28,852 bases of DNA. Origin: an uncultured Eubacterium sp. Lineage in GTDB: Bacteria > Bacillota_A > Clostridia > Lachnospirales > Lachnospiraceae. Location: positions 1 to 28,852 of the forward strand of contig CAQBGY010000014.1 in the NCBI GenBank assembly GCA_948759685.1, in the 5' to 3' direction. The notes below the pieces were generated by a model, which was not told the origin of the DNA, did not search any database, and saw nothing but the letters and a program-made list of their open reading frames with translations. Both the position numbers and the translations under genes were made by a program. Below, one piece after another: positions 6,770-15,273 of this stretch (position 1 is its first letter; each line of letters begins with the position of its first letter).

Positions 6770-8074
6770 ATGCTGCATATAGAAGATTCATATATCAGAA
6801 AACATATTATGGATGGCATGTTTGGCCTGGAGAAAGAAAGTTTACGGGTGCTGGAAGATGGGACATTTTCCCATACAAGGCAGCCGTTTGAGGACAGTGA
6901 TTTTATTGTCAGGGATTTTTGTGAGAACCAGACGGAAATCAATACAAAGGTTCATACGACAGCAGAGGCGGCATTGAGGGAACTGCAGGAACATTATATA
7001 AATATACAGAAAGCAATATCCGGTTTGAATGCCAGGGAATACCTATGGCCGTTTTCTAATCCGCCGTATATAAGAAATGAGAATGACATACCGGTTGCAG
7101 CTTTCGATGGTGTGGAAAAATTTAAGATGCTTTACCGGGATTATCTGTCAGATAAATATGGAAGATACCGAATGACATTTTCAGGGATTCACGTCAATTT
7201 CTCATTTTCTGAAGAGTTGCTGCGGAGCAGTTTCCGCATACATGGCAGCAGCAGTTTTCAGGAGTATAAAGATAAATTATATTTGAAACTTGCCGGTTCT
7301 CTGGCTGTTTATGGCTGGATACTGACGGCGGTTACAGCAGCAAGCCCGCTGCTTGACAGCTCTTTTGTGGAGAAGGGAGTATGCAGTGGTGATGTGTTTA
7401 TGGGGCTGGCTTCTGTACGGTGCAGTGAGCTGGGGTATTGGAATGACTTTGCCCCGGTGCTTGATTATCAGTCTGTCGGGGCCTATGCAGACAGCATTGA
7501 ACAGTATGTGCTTCAAGGACTATTAAAGGCACCTTCAGAACTATATTATCCGGTCCGTCTGAAACCAGCGGGGGAAAATAATCTGGAGAGTTTGAGGAAA
7601 AATGGTGTAAATCATATCGAACTGAGGATGTTTGACCTGAATCCGTTATGTGTGGAAGGATTGGAAGTAAAAGATGTCCTGTTCGCCCAGTTATTGATGG
7701 TCTGGCTGATTTGCAGGCCGGAAGAAGAACTGTCTGTTCGGCATCAGGTACACGCTGTACAGAATTTTAAGAATGCAGCACATTATGATTTGAAAACCGT
7801 TAAAATCGCACTGCCAAATGGCAGGATTTGTTCCGTGGCGCAGGCAGCCATAAACATTATAGATGAGATGAAAAATTTTTTTGCAGAGATACAGGCCGGT
7901 GTGCAGGAAATTCTCGATTTCCAATACCGGAAATTTGAAGATGCGGATAACCGTTACGCATGGAAAATCCGTAAACAGTTTCAGGGAGGATTTGTAAAGA
8001 AGGGAATGAAACTGGCGGAAAAAAGGCAGGAGGAATGCCTTGGTATGCAGCGGTGGAGACGGCAGATTTCTTAA
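6770..8074 (+). CDS. gshA: Glutamate-cysteine ligase (gamma-glutamylcysteine synthetase)
   Basis: A 434-residue protein; ATG 6770 follows GAGGAGG at 6757-6763, which favours it over ATG 6755. Motifs of the GshA family are clear: GLEKESLR near residue 19, FCENQTEI, FSGIHVNFSF in the middle, and HIELRMFDLNPL in the C-terminal half. It joins the gamma-carboxyl of glutamate to cysteine using ATP. The length fits the ligase domain alone: the ATP-grasp glutathione synthetase module of bifunctional GshAB is absent and no gshB is visible. The expected product is gamma-glutamylcysteine. The preceding amidotransferase and the following cysteine/homocysteine enzymes are in the same orientation with short gaps, so one operon is likely. 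Confidence 0.92.
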   Translation: MLHIEDSYIRKHIMDGMFGLEKESLRVLEDGTFSHTRQPFEDSDFIVRDFCENQTEINTKVHTTAEAALRELQEHYINIQKAISGLNAREYLWPFSNPPYIRNENDIPVAAFDGVEKFKMLYRDYLSDKYGRYRMTFSGIHVNFSFSEELLRSSFRIHGSSSFQEYKDKLYLKLAGSLAVYGWILTAVTAASPLLDSSFVEKGVCSGDVFMGLASVRCSELGYWNDFAPVLDYQSVGAYADSIEQYVLQGLLKAPSELYYPVRLKPAGENNLESLRKNGVNHIELRMFDLNPLCVEGLEVKDVLFAQLLMVWLICRPEEELSVRHQVHAVQNFKNAAHYDLKTVKIALPNGRICSVAQAAINIIDEMKNFFAEIQAGVQEILDFQYRKFEDADNRYAWKIRKQFQGGFVKKGMKLAEKRQEECLGMQRWRRQIS

Positions 8075-8126
8075 TAAAAATATGCACAGTAAATATGATA
8101 TTACAAATTTTAAGGAGATGTATGGA

Positions 8127-9326
8127 ATGGCAAGAGAGATAGAAACAAGATGTTTGCATCTGGAGGAAGAAGAAGGCGGCAGTGACAATTATGGGGCAAT
8201 CAGTTATCCGATTTACCAGACAGCTACTTATGCCCATCCGGGTGTGGGGAAAAGTACGGGATATGATTATACAAGACTGCAGAATCCGACAAGGGAGCAT
8301 TTGGAGAAGACGGTGGCATCCTTGGAAAGCGGAATGGATGCTTTTGCCCTATCGACTGGAATGGCTGCCATTACCCTGATGATGGAACTGTTTGCTCCGG
8401 GGGACCATCTGATTGTAGATTCTGATTTATACGGTGGAAGTATCCGTTTATTTCGGAATATATCAGCAAAAAACGGGGTTTCTTTCTCAAGTATTGACTG
8501 TTACAGGGAAAATGTGGAAACGTACATAAAGGAAAATACGAAAGCGGTTTATATTGAGACACCGACCAATCCCATGATGAATGTAACGGATATTGCAGAG
8601 CTTGCAAAAATTACAAAAAAGCACAATATTCTGCTGATTGTGGATAATACATTTCTTTCTCCGTATTTTCAGAATCCGCTTTTGCTAGGCGCTGACATTG
8701 TGGTACACAGCGGCTCAAAATATCTAGGAGGCCACAATGATACGCTGGCAGGATTTCTAGTTACAAACCGTGAAGATATCAGTGAGAGGCTGCGATTCCT
8801 GATTAAAACAACGGGGGCGGGGCTGGCTCCGTTTGACTGTTTCCTGATTCAGAGGGGAATCAAAACGTTAGGAATCCGGATGGAAAAGGCGCAGGAAAAT
8901 GCGATGCAGATTGCAGGCTGGCTGTCCGGGCAGGGAGCAGTCACGAAAGTTATTTATCCAGGGCTTGTCTTGCATCCGGGACATGAGATTATGAAAAAGC
9001 AGGCAAGAGGTTTTGGGGCAATGATTACCTTTCAGGTGGAGAGTAAGGATTTTGCACTGGCAGTTTTAGAGAAGGTCAGGATGATTAAGTTTGCGGAAAG
9101 CCTGGGAGGTGTGGAGACGTTGATTACCTACCCGGTTACCCAGACACATGCCGATGTCCCACCGGAGATACGGGAACAAAATGGTATTACAGATCGTACC
9201 CTGCGGTTGTCGGTAGGTATTGAGAATAGTAAAGATTTATTAGAGGAATTGGAACAGGTTTTTGATGAAATAAAGAAGAATCCTGCTATATGTGTTGAAG
9301 GGGAGACGGATGATTATGGAGCGTAA
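8127..9326 (+). CDS. Cys/Met metabolism PLP enzyme (cystathionine gamma-synthase/gamma-lyase family)
   Basis: A 399-residue protein. ATG 8127 lies 9 bases after AAGGAG; earlier in-frame ATGs at 8082 and 8118 have poorer spacing. The PLP-binding lysine is in VVHSGSKYLGGHNDT (K198). YDYTRLQNPTRE and IKFAESLGGVETLITYP are family signatures. The enzyme either makes cystathionine from cysteine and an O-acylhomoserine, or cleaves cystathionine or related thioethers; sequence alone does not separate synthase from lyase. The MalY-like beta-lyase overlapping its 3' end suggests forward transsulfuration (cysteine to homocysteine), which favours gamma-synthase. Confidence 0.9.
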   Translation: MAREIETRCLHLEEEEGGSDNYGAISYPIYQTATYAHPGVGKSTGYDYTRLQNPTREHLEKTVASLESGMDAFALSTGMAAITLMMELFAPGDHLIVDSDLYGGSIRLFRNISAKNGVSFSSIDCYRENVETYIKENTKAVYIETPTNPMMNVTDIAELAKITKKHNILLIVDNTFLSPYFQNPLLLGADIVVHSGSKYLGGHNDTLAGFLVTNREDISERLRFLIKTTGAGLAPFDCFLIQRGIKTLGIRMEKAQENAMQIAGWLSGQGAVTKVIYPGLVLHPGHEIMKKQARGFGAMITFQVESKDFALAVLEKVRMIKFAESLGGVETLITYPVTQTHADVPPEIREQNGITDRTLRLSVGIENSKDLLEELEQVFDEIKKNPAICVEGETDDYGA

Positions 9327-10557
9327 TTTAGATTTTGATACGGTCATCGACCGGAGAAATACAAAGTGCCTGAAATATGATTTTGCAAAGAAACGGGGTA
9401 TGCCGGAGGATGTGCTGCCGATGTGGGTGGCGGATATGGACTTTAAGACTTCCTCATATGTGGAAGATGCCCTTGCGGAATGGGCGGAGCACGGAATCTT
9501 TGGTTACAGTGAAGTGCAGACTCCTTATTTTGAGGCGGTCCGGAATTGGATGAAGGAACGGCATGGCTGGGAGCCGCAGGAAAAATGGCTTATTAAAACA
9601 CCGGGTGTGGTTTTTGCACTGGCGATGGCAGTCAGGGCATATACAGAGCCAGGGGATGCTGTGTTAATCCAGCAGCCAGTTTATTATCCTTTTTCTGAGG
9701 TGATTCGGGATAATGGCAGGAAAGTGGTAAGCAGTGATTTATATCTGGGCGGGGACAATAAATATCATATAGATTTTGAAGATTTTGAGAGGAAAATCAA
9801 GGAGGAGAGAGTCCGCCTGTTCCTGCTGTGCAGTCCACACAATCCGGTGGGACGGGTATGGACGTTGGAAGAATTAAGCAGACTTGGGGAACTTTGTGTC
9901 AGACATGGCGTGACAGTCGTTAGTGATGAGATTCATCATGATTTTATTTTTCAGGGAGAGCATCATGTATTTGCCGGACTAAAAAAGGAGTTGGAAGAAA
10001 TCAGCATAATCTGTACCTCACCAAGCAAAACATTTAATCTGGCGGGAATGATGTTGTCAAACATCTTTATTCCGAACCATACACTGCGTAGAAAATTCCG
10101 GAGGGAATTGGATGCGGCAGGAATCAGCCAACTGGGTATTATGGGACTGGCGGCATGTGAGGCAGCATATTCTAAAGGCAGAGAATGGTATCAGGCTATG
10201 ATGGCTTATGTAAAAGATAACATTACATATACCAGACAGTATGTAAAAGAATATTTGCTCGGTGTGGCTTTGGTGGAACAGGAGGCAACTTATCTGGTCT
10301 GGCTGGATTGCAGGGGGTTGGGACTGGATGCAGAAGAACTTGACCGGCGTATCATTCACCGGGCAAAATTGTGGCTGGACAGCGGTAAGATTTTCGGAGA
10401 ATGCGGGAGAGGTTTTCAGAGAATTAACGTGGCATGTCCGAGAAGTGTTTTGAAAGAGGCACTGCAAAAACTGAAAAGGATATGTATAGACAGTGACAAT
10501 ATCACAGGTAATAGGAAATACCTATTAGATGCAATAGAAAAAAACTGGAAGCGGTAG
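9310..10557 (+). CDS. MalY/PatB-type cystathionine beta-lyase (class I/II aminotransferase fold)
   Basis: A 415-residue protein starting at ATG 9310 (or 9316), overlapping the upstream gene by up to 17 bases with AGGGGAG just before. NLDFDTVIDRRNTKC, then LPMWVADMDF, are typical MalY/PatB openings. The PLP lysine is in CTSPSKTFNLAGM (about residue 240), preceded by SPHNPVGRVW and VVSDEIHHDF. The enzyme cleaves C-S bonds of cystathionine (to homocysteine, pyruvate and ammonia) or of cysteine. With the preceding gamma-synthase-like enzyme it completes homocysteine formation. It is the last gene before the cysK promoter, and no terminator is evident between them. Confidence 0.88.
   Translation: MIMERNLDFDTVIDRRNTKCLKYDFAKKRGMPEDVLPMWVADMDFKTSSYVEDALAEWAEHGIFGYSEVQTPYFEAVRNWMKERHGWEPQEKWLIKTPGVVFALAMAVRAYTEPGDAVLIQQPVYYPFSEVIRDNGRKVVSSDLYLGGDNKYHIDFEDFERKIKEERVRLFLLCSPHNPVGRVWTLEELSRLGELCVRHGVTVVSDEIHHDFIFQGEHHVFAGLKKELEEISIICTSPSKTFNLAGMMLSNIFIPNHTLRRKFRRELDAAGISQLGIMGLAACEAAYSKGREWYQAMMAYVKDNITYTRQYVKEYLLGVALVEQEATYLVWLDCRGLGLDAEELDRRIIHRAKLWLDSGKIFGECGRGFQRINVACPRSVLKEALQKLKRICIDSDNITGNRKYLLDAIEKNWKR
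10509..10527 (+). repeat. TAATAGG-N5-CCTATTA palindrome upstream of the cysK promoter
   Basis: A perfect 7-bp inverted repeat (TAATAGG 10509-10515, CCTATTA 10521-10527) in the 3' end of the beta-lyase gene, 32 bases upstream of the -35 box of the cysK promoter. It could be an activator site or a chance coding palindrome. Confidence 0.4.
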
Positions 10558-10559
10558 TA

Positions 10560-10588
10560 TTGACAAAGCGTGTATGCATGGTTATAAT
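10560..10588 (+). promoter_or_regulatory. Consensus promoter of the Cys-rich ORF/cysK operon
   Basis: TTGACA (10560-10565), a 17-base spacer and TATAAT (10583-10588) match the sigma-A consensus exactly. The predicted start is near 10595, inside the candidate operator. The leader to cysK is about 225 bases. Confidence 0.88.
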
Positions 10589-10591
10589 ACA

Positions 10592-10619
10592 AAACATATT
10601 AACATACTATTGAAGTAGG
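10592..10619 (+). promoter_or_regulatory. Candidate sulfur-regulon operator, site B
   Basis: AAACATATTAACATACTA followed by TTGAAGTAGG lies 3 bases after the -10 box. The first 18 bases match the element at 5850 with two changes, and AAACATATTAA is also found at 22046. Its place over the transcription start suits a repressor site. Confidence 0.5.
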
Positions 10620-10638
10620 AAAGAAAGGAATGGCCAGT

Positions 10639-10737
10639 ATGAGGAAAATGAATGAAAAAAACAGGAGAAGGGGTATGTGTTGTCATTATATGACATGCAG
10701 AAATAAGAATTGTATTCCATGTACGGCCGGCAAGTAG
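10639..10737 (+). CDS. Cys-rich 32-residue ORF, candidate leader peptide of cysK
   Basis: ATG 10639 has AAAGGA nine bases upstream; an in-frame ATG at 10630 is too close to that site. The peptide is 32 residues, with a basic N-terminal half and five cysteines in residues 14-28 (pattern CC-x4-C-x4-C-x2-C). It lies between a consensus promoter and a terminator-like hairpin ahead of cysK. Ribosome stalling at the Cys codons (UGU UGU, UGC, UGU, UGU) during cysteine or charged tRNA-Cys shortage could control that hairpin, as in classical amino acid leader peptides. The Cys spacing could also bind metal, so a functional small protein is the alternative. I do not recognise a named family. Confidence 0.6.
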   Translation: MRKMNEKNRRRGMCCHYMTCRNKNCIPCTAGK

Positions 10738-10758
10738 TATATGATATTGTGAGAAACT

Positions 10759-10792
10759 ACAGTTGTTGGGAGTATATGACAGCTGTTTTTTT
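10759..10792 (+). terminator. Terminator-like hairpin (possible attenuator) before cysK
   Basis: ACAGTTGT (10759-10766) pairs with ACAGCTGT (10779-10786), an 8-bp stem with one G-U pair and a 12-base loop, followed by a run of seven T residues to 10792. It lies 21 bases after the Cys-rich ORF and 28 before cysK. The stem is modest in strength, which suits a conditional terminator. No alternative antiterminator pairing was firmly identified. Confidence 0.6.
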
Positions 10793-10820
10793 GTGCAAAA
10801 ATTAAAATGGAGGATGAATT

Positions 10821-11753
10821 ATGAGTGAAATAAAAGAAAATGCATTGGAACTGATTGGCGGGACACCGTTATTGAAACTGAACCGCTATAGCAGACAGGC
10901 GGAAGTAACAGATGCTGTTATTTTGGCAAAGCTGGAATATCTGAATCCGGCAGGTTCTGTGAAGGACCGTATTGCACTGGCTATGATAGAGGATGCAGAA
11001 AGAAAAGGAATCTTAAAAGAGGGGGCAACCATTATTGAGCCAACGAGTGGAAACACGGGAATTGGTCTGGCAGCAGTTGCTGCGGCAAAAGGATACCGGG
11101 CGGTTCTGACATTACCGGATACCATGAGTGTAGAGAGAAGAAATCTTTTGAAAGCGTATGGAGCTGAATTGGTTTTGACAGAAGGTGCAAAAGGTATGAA
11201 AGGAGCCATAGCCAAAGCGGAGGAACTGCAGAAAGAGACCGATGGGGCGGTGATACTGGGGCAGTTTGTAAATCCAGCGAATCCGGCAGTACATAAGGAA
11301 ACTACAGGACCGGAAATCTGGGCTCAGACGGATGGGAAGGTAGATATATTCGTGGCAGGAGTTGGAACAGGAGGAACGATTACCGGCGTCGGCGAATACC
11401 TCAAGGAAAAAAATCCGGATGTGAAAATCGTGGCTGTAGAGCCGGCTGACAGTCCGGTGCTGGGAAAAGGGACACCAGGACCGCATAAGATTCAGGGAAT
11501 CGGGGCAGGTTTTGTGCCGGATATCTTAAACACTGATATTTACGATGAAATTATTGCTGTCGAAAATGAAGATGCTTTTGCAGAAGGCAGAGCTTTTGCG
11601 GTCAGCGAGGGTATACTGGTAGGAATCTCATCCGGTGCAGCTTTAAAGGCGGCTTCTGTTTTGGCAGGCAGACCGGAAAATAAAGGAAAAACTATCGTAG
11701 TGTTACTGCCTGATTCCGGGGACAGATATTTGTCAACGCCTTTGTTTGCGTAA
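10821..11753 (+). CDS. cysK: Cysteine synthase (O-acetylserine sulfhydrylase)
   Basis: A 310-residue fold-type II PLP enzyme with GGAGG at 10809-10813. The PLP lysine is in [12 protein letters not shown] (K48). [11 protein letters not shown] binds the substrate carboxylate, and [15 protein letters not shown] and [11 protein letters not shown] bind the phosphate and the pyridine nitrogen region. It converts O-acetylserine and sulfide to cysteine in the cytoplasm. No cysE (serine acetyltransferase) is visible here. It heads a run of closely spaced transporter genes and lies behind a promoter, a Cys-rich ORF and a terminator-like hairpin, pointing to control by cysteine supply. Confidence 0.95.
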   Translation: MSEIKENALELIGGTPLLKLNRYSRQAEVTDAVILAKLEYLNPAGSVKDRIALAMIEDAERKGILKEGATIIEPTSGNTGIGLAAVAAAKGYRAVLTLPDTMSVERRNLLKAYGAELVLTEGAKGMKGAIAKAEELQKETDGAVILGQFVNPANPAVHKETTGPEIWAQTDGKVDIFVAGVGTGGTITGVGEYLKEKNPDVKIVAVEPADSPVLGKGTPGPHKIQGIGAGFVPDILNTDIYDEIIAVENEDAFAEGRAFAVSEGILVGISSGAALKAASVLAGRPENKGKTIVVLLPDSGDRYLSTPLFA

Positions 11754-11807
11754 GAGGCAGAGAGTAAGTTACATATATTTTATAACAGAGATTAAGGAGG
11801 ATTTGAC

Positions 11808-12656
11808 ATGAAAGGAAAAATTATTATTCCGTTGATTTTGAGTTTAAGTATCGTGGGAGGACTGCTCACAGGATGCGGAAACAATGATGCAGCAGGGAAA
11901 AAGGCAGATGCCGGTTCCGTACAGGAATTAGAAGTAATTAAAGTAGGGGCAAGTATTACACCGCACGCAGAAATTTTACGTTCCGTATCTGATGAACTGG
12001 AGAAGCAGGGGTACAAATTAGAGGTGGTAGAATATAACGATTATATTATACCAAATACAGCACTGGAAAGTGGGGAATTGGATGCAAATTATATCCAGCA
12101 TCTGCCTTACTTGGAAGATTTCAATAAAGAAAATGGGACGCATATTGTCAGTGTTGCGGATATCCATTATGAACCATTTGGTATTTATGCAGGAAAATCA
12201 GACAGTCTGGAAAATTTGAAAGAAGGGGCAGTTATTGCAGTTCCAAATGATACCACAAATGAGGCAAGGGCATTGTTGCTTTTGCAGGACCAGGGACTGA
12301 TTAAGCTGAAAGAAAATGCAGGTCTTACTGCGACCGTTAAAGACATTGCGGAGAATCCAAAGAATTTTGAAATCAAGGAATTAGAGGCAGCACAGGTTCC
12401 AAAAGCATTACAGGATGTGGATGTTGCTGCTATCAATACGAATTATGCACTGGAAGCAAATTTGAAACTGAGTGATGCTCTGGCTTCGGAAGGAGCAGAT
12501 TCTCTGGCAGCCAAGACATATGCCAATATTATTGCTGTCAAGGAAGGAAATGAAAATGCGGAGAAGATAAAGGCACTGATTGATGCAGTGAAATCGGAGC
12601 AGGTAAAAAAGTTTATCGAGGATAAGTATGACGGTGCAGTAGTTCCTATCTTTTAA
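11808..12656 (+). CDS. metQ: D-methionine-type ABC transporter substrate-binding lipoprotein
   Basis: A 282-residue protein, ATG 11808 with AAGGAGG just upstream. A basic N-terminus, a hydrophobic helix and the lipobox LLTGC (Cys about residue 23) mark a lipoprotein anchored on the outer face of the membrane. The mature part matches the NlpA/MetQ family: VGASITPHAEIL, ELDANYIQHLPYL, IAVPNDTTNEARAL and ALQDVDVAAINTNYA. It captures methionine (or a related sulfur amino acid) for the MetNI pair encoded directly downstream. It is 54 bases after cysK with no terminator between. The exact ligand is not proven. Confidence 0.92.
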   Translation: MKGKIIIPLILSLSIVGGLLTGCGNNDAAGKKADAGSVQELEVIKVGASITPHAEILRSVSDELEKQGYKLEVVEYNDYIIPNTALESGELDANYIQHLPYLEDFNKENGTHIVSVADIHYEPFGIYAGKSDSLENLKEGAVIAVPNDTTNEARALLLLQDQGLIKLKENAGLTATVKDIAENPKNFEIKELEAAQVPKALQDVDVAAINTNYALEANLKLSDALASEGADSLAAKTYANIIAVKEGNENAEKIKALIDAVKSEQVKKFIEDKYDGAVVPIF

Positions 12657-12686
12657 CCATCCATGATGATAAGGGAGGCTGCAGAA

Positions 12687-13685
12687 ATGATTCGTTTGGA
12701 ACATATTACAAAAGAATTTTCTTCCAAAAACAAGAAAGTGACTGCCGTAAAAGATGTTAGCATTCATATTGCAAAAGGGGAAATATATGGGATTATTGGA
12801 TTTTCGGGTGCAGGAAAGTCAACTTTGATCCGGTGTATCAATCTGTTGGAAACACCAACGTCAGGAAAAGTATATTTTGGGAATCAGGAGCTGACATCTG
12901 CCGGTGAAAAGGAATTACGTCTTGCCAGACAAAAGATGGGAATGATTTTTCAGCAGTTTAATTTATTGGAGCAGAGGAATGTGTTGAAAAATATATGTTA
13001 TCCTCTGGAACTGGCAGGGATTTCAAAAAATGACAGGGTAAAGCGGGCCAAAGAACTATTAAGACTGGTAGACATGGAAGAAAAAGAAAATTTTTATCCG
13101 TCCCAGTTGTCAGGAGGGCAGAAACAAAGGGTTGCCATCGCAAGGGCACTGGCGACCAATCCGGAAGTTTTGCTTTGTGACGAGGCGACCAGTGCCTTAG
13201 ATCCCATTACAACAAGGTCTATTCTGGCACTTTTAAAACACATTAATGAAATGCTTGGGGTAACGATTATTATCATATCACATGAAATGCGTGTAGTTGA
13301 GCAGGTCTGTGACAAAGTAGCTGTAATGAGTGAAGGAATTATAGAGGAAGCCGATGAGGTAAAGGAAGTATTTCTGAATCCCAAATCCGAAACAGCGAAA
13401 AGGCTCATATTGCCGGATAAGGATGAAGCAGGTTCGGACGCAGACAGGTACAGTATCCGGATTGCTTTTGATGGGCAATCCTCGTTTGAACCGGTTTTTG
13501 CCGCATTGGTACTGGAAAGTGGCATACGGCTTAATATTCTGGGGGCCAATACAGAAAATATTGGTGGAAAAGCATTTGGTCAAATGCTGATAGAGATGCC
13601 GGAGGAACCGGGGAAACAAGTCATCGTGAAAGAAATGCTAAGAAAAAAAGGAATTCACTTTATGGAAGGGGGAGGTGTGGGATGA
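12687..13685 (+). CDS. metN: Methionine ABC transporter ATP-binding protein
   Basis: A 332-residue protein. ATG 12687 has GGGAGG 8 bases upstream. The ABC domain shows Walker A GFSGAGKST (about residues 38-46), the Q-loop in MIFQQFNLL, the signature [15 protein letters not shown], Walker B LLCDEATSALD and the H-loop in IISHEM. The C-terminal ~90 residues (from about 250) form the NIL domain that senses methionine in MetN proteins and inhibits transport when methionine is high. It overlaps metI by 4 bases (ATGA), so the two are translationally coupled. Confidence 0.94.
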   Translation: MIRLEHITKEFSSKNKKVTAVKDVSIHIAKGEIYGIIGFSGAGKSTLIRCINLLETPTSGKVYFGNQELTSAGEKELRLARQKMGMIFQQFNLLEQRNVLKNICYPLELAGISKNDRVKRAKELLRLVDMEEKENFYPSQLSGGQKQRVAIARALATNPEVLLCDEATSALDPITTRSILALLKHINEMLGVTIIIISHEMRVVEQVCDKVAVMSEGIIEEADEVKEVFLNPKSETAKRLILPDKDEAGSDADRYSIRIAFDGQSSFEPVFAALVLESGIRLNILGANTENIGGKAFGQMLIEMPEEPGKQVIVKEMLRKKGIHFMEGGGVG

Positions 13686-14341
13686 ACCAACAGATGATAG
13701 AGTTATTGGCTGGCGGAATAAAAGAAACATTATATATGACATTGGTTTCTACCTTCATTGCCTATGTGATAGGGATTCCTTTAGGAGTGATTTGTTTTAT
13801 TACAGACAAAAACGGAATATGTCCCGGCAGGATTATTCATTTGGTAACAGGGATTCTGATAAACCTGCTGCGTTCTGTACCATTTTTAATTTTATTGGTG
13901 GCAATTATACCATTAACCCGATTGATTGTGGGAACAACAATTGGTTCTACGGCGACAATCGTTCCATTAGTAGTAGCGGCAGCACCTTATGTGGCAAGGA
14001 TGGTTGAGTCTTCATTGAAAGAAGTGGATGCAGGTGTGATAGAGGCAGCTAAGTCTATGGGTTCCTCGCGGTTACAGATTATATATAAGGTGCTTTTGCC
14101 AGAAGCGAAACCATCGCTTTTGGTAGGTGGGCTTATATCTATGGCAACGATTCTTGGATATTCTGCTATGGCTGGATTCGTTGGCGGAGGAGGACTGGGT
14201 GCGATTGCTATTAACTATGGGTATTATCGCTATCAGACGGATATTATGTTTGTTACAGTTGCATTTCTTGTATTGATTGTCCAGCTTTTTCAGGAAGTAG
14301 GAATATGGCTTGTAAATCGGATTGATAAAAGAAGTGCATAG
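13682..14341 (+). CDS. metI: Methionine ABC transporter permease
   Basis: A 219-residue integral membrane protein with about five hydrophobic helices. The EAA loop is visible as EAAKSMGSSRLQIIYKVLLPEAKP (split as EAAKSMGSS and KVLLPEA), the site that contacts the MetN ATPase. GFVGGGGLGAIAINYGYYRY near the C-terminus is characteristic of MetI permeases. It begins inside the last codons of metN and is 23 bases before the next lipoprotein gene. Confidence 0.93.
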   Translation: MNQQMIELLAGGIKETLYMTLVSTFIAYVIGIPLGVICFITDKNGICPGRIIHLVTGILINLLRSVPFLILLVAIIPLTRLIVGTTIGSTATIVPLVVAAAPYVARMVESSLKEVDAGVIEAAKSMGSSRLQIIYKVLLPEAKPSLLVGGLISMATILGYSAMAGFVGGGGLGAIAINYGYYRYQTDIMFVTVAFLVLIVQLFQEVGIWLVNRIDKRSA

Positions 14342-14364
14342 AAATTTTGAAAGGAGAAATGAAA

Positions 14365-15255
14365 ATGAGTAAGTTAAAAAGATGGGTTGCATTAGGAGTG
14401 GCATTTGTGTTAATTATGGGGCTGGCAGGCTGCGGCAAATCAGCAGAAAGCGGCAAAGCAACAGATAATGGGAAAGCATCTGGAAAAGAGGAGAAAACCA
14501 TATACCGGACGCTGGATGAAATAAAAAAAGATGGAACAATAAATATTGGTGTGTTTTCTGATAAAAATCCATTTGGCTATGTGGATGAAAATGGAGATTA
14601 CCAGGGATACGATGTTTATTTTGCGGACCGTCTGGCAAAGGATCTGGGGGTAAAGGCAAATTATGTCTCCACAGAGGCTGCGAACCGGATTGAGTACCTG
14701 CAGACCGGAAAGGTGGATATCATTCTTGCCAATTTTACGGTAACGGATGAACGTAAGGAGGAAGTTGATTTTGCACTGCCGTACATGAATGTGGCATTAG
14801 GCGTAGTCAGCAGAAATGACAATGTAGTTAAGAGTCTGGATAACTGGAATAAGGACGATAAAATTATCATCATTTCCGGAACGACTGCTGAGACATATCT
14901 GACAGAGAATTATCCGGATATCCCGTTACAGAAATTTGATTCTTATGCAACAGCAAAAGAGGCTTTTGAAAATGGAACAGGTGTTGCATGGGCAAATGAT
15001 AATACGGAAGTGATTGCATTTTCCCTGCAGAATGACGGTTATACCGTTGGCATCCCAAGTCTGGGCAGCAATGATACGATTGCACCTGCAGTAAGCAAAG
15101 GAAATACAACGTTATTGGATTGGATTAACGAGGACATTAAGAAATTGGGCGATGAGCAGTTCTTTCACAAGGACTATGATGAAACGCTGACGGAAACTTA
15201 TGGGGATCAATATAAGGAAACGCTGGTCGTGGAAGGTGGCAAGAGTGAAGAGTAA
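14365..15255 (+). CDS. Polar amino acid (probable cystine) ABC transporter substrate-binding lipoprotein
   Basis: A 296-residue protein. ATG 14365 lies 8 bases after AAGGAG; ATG 14359 is too close to it. The signal ends in the lipobox GLAGC (Cys about residue 23), so it is a lipoprotein. The mature part matches family 3 binding proteins: GTINIGVFSDKNPFGYVDE, YQGYDVYFADRLAKDL, VDIILANFTVTDERKEEVDF and PYMNVALGVV. It is followed by two permeases and an ATPase. The family covers Gln, Arg, His and cystine binders; cystine is inferred from the cysK/met context. Confidence 0.9.
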   Translation: MSKLKRWVALGVAFVLIMGLAGCGKSAESGKATDNGKASGKEEKTIYRTLDEIKKDGTINIGVFSDKNPFGYVDENGDYQGYDVYFADRLAKDLGVKANYVSTEAANRIEYLQTGKVDIILANFTVTDERKEEVDFALPYMNVALGVVSRNDNVVKSLDNWNKDDKIIIISGTTAETYLTENYPDIPLQKFDSYATAKEAFENGTGVAWANDNTEVIAFSLQNDGYTVGIPSLGSNDTIAPAVSKGNTTLLDWINEDIKKLGDEQFFHKDYDETLTETYGDQYKETLVVEGGKSEE

Positions 15256-15273
15256 TTCCAGACGGGAGGTGTC

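Noticed and set aside
7857..8300. Minus-strand frames across the gshA/cystathionine gene border
   Set aside because: They overlap two well-supported genes on the other strand and show no homology.
10589..10820. T-box or SAM riboswitch in the cysK leader
   Set aside because: No T-box antiterminator sequence or S-box core pattern was found; the Cys-rich ORF and hairpin explain the leader better.
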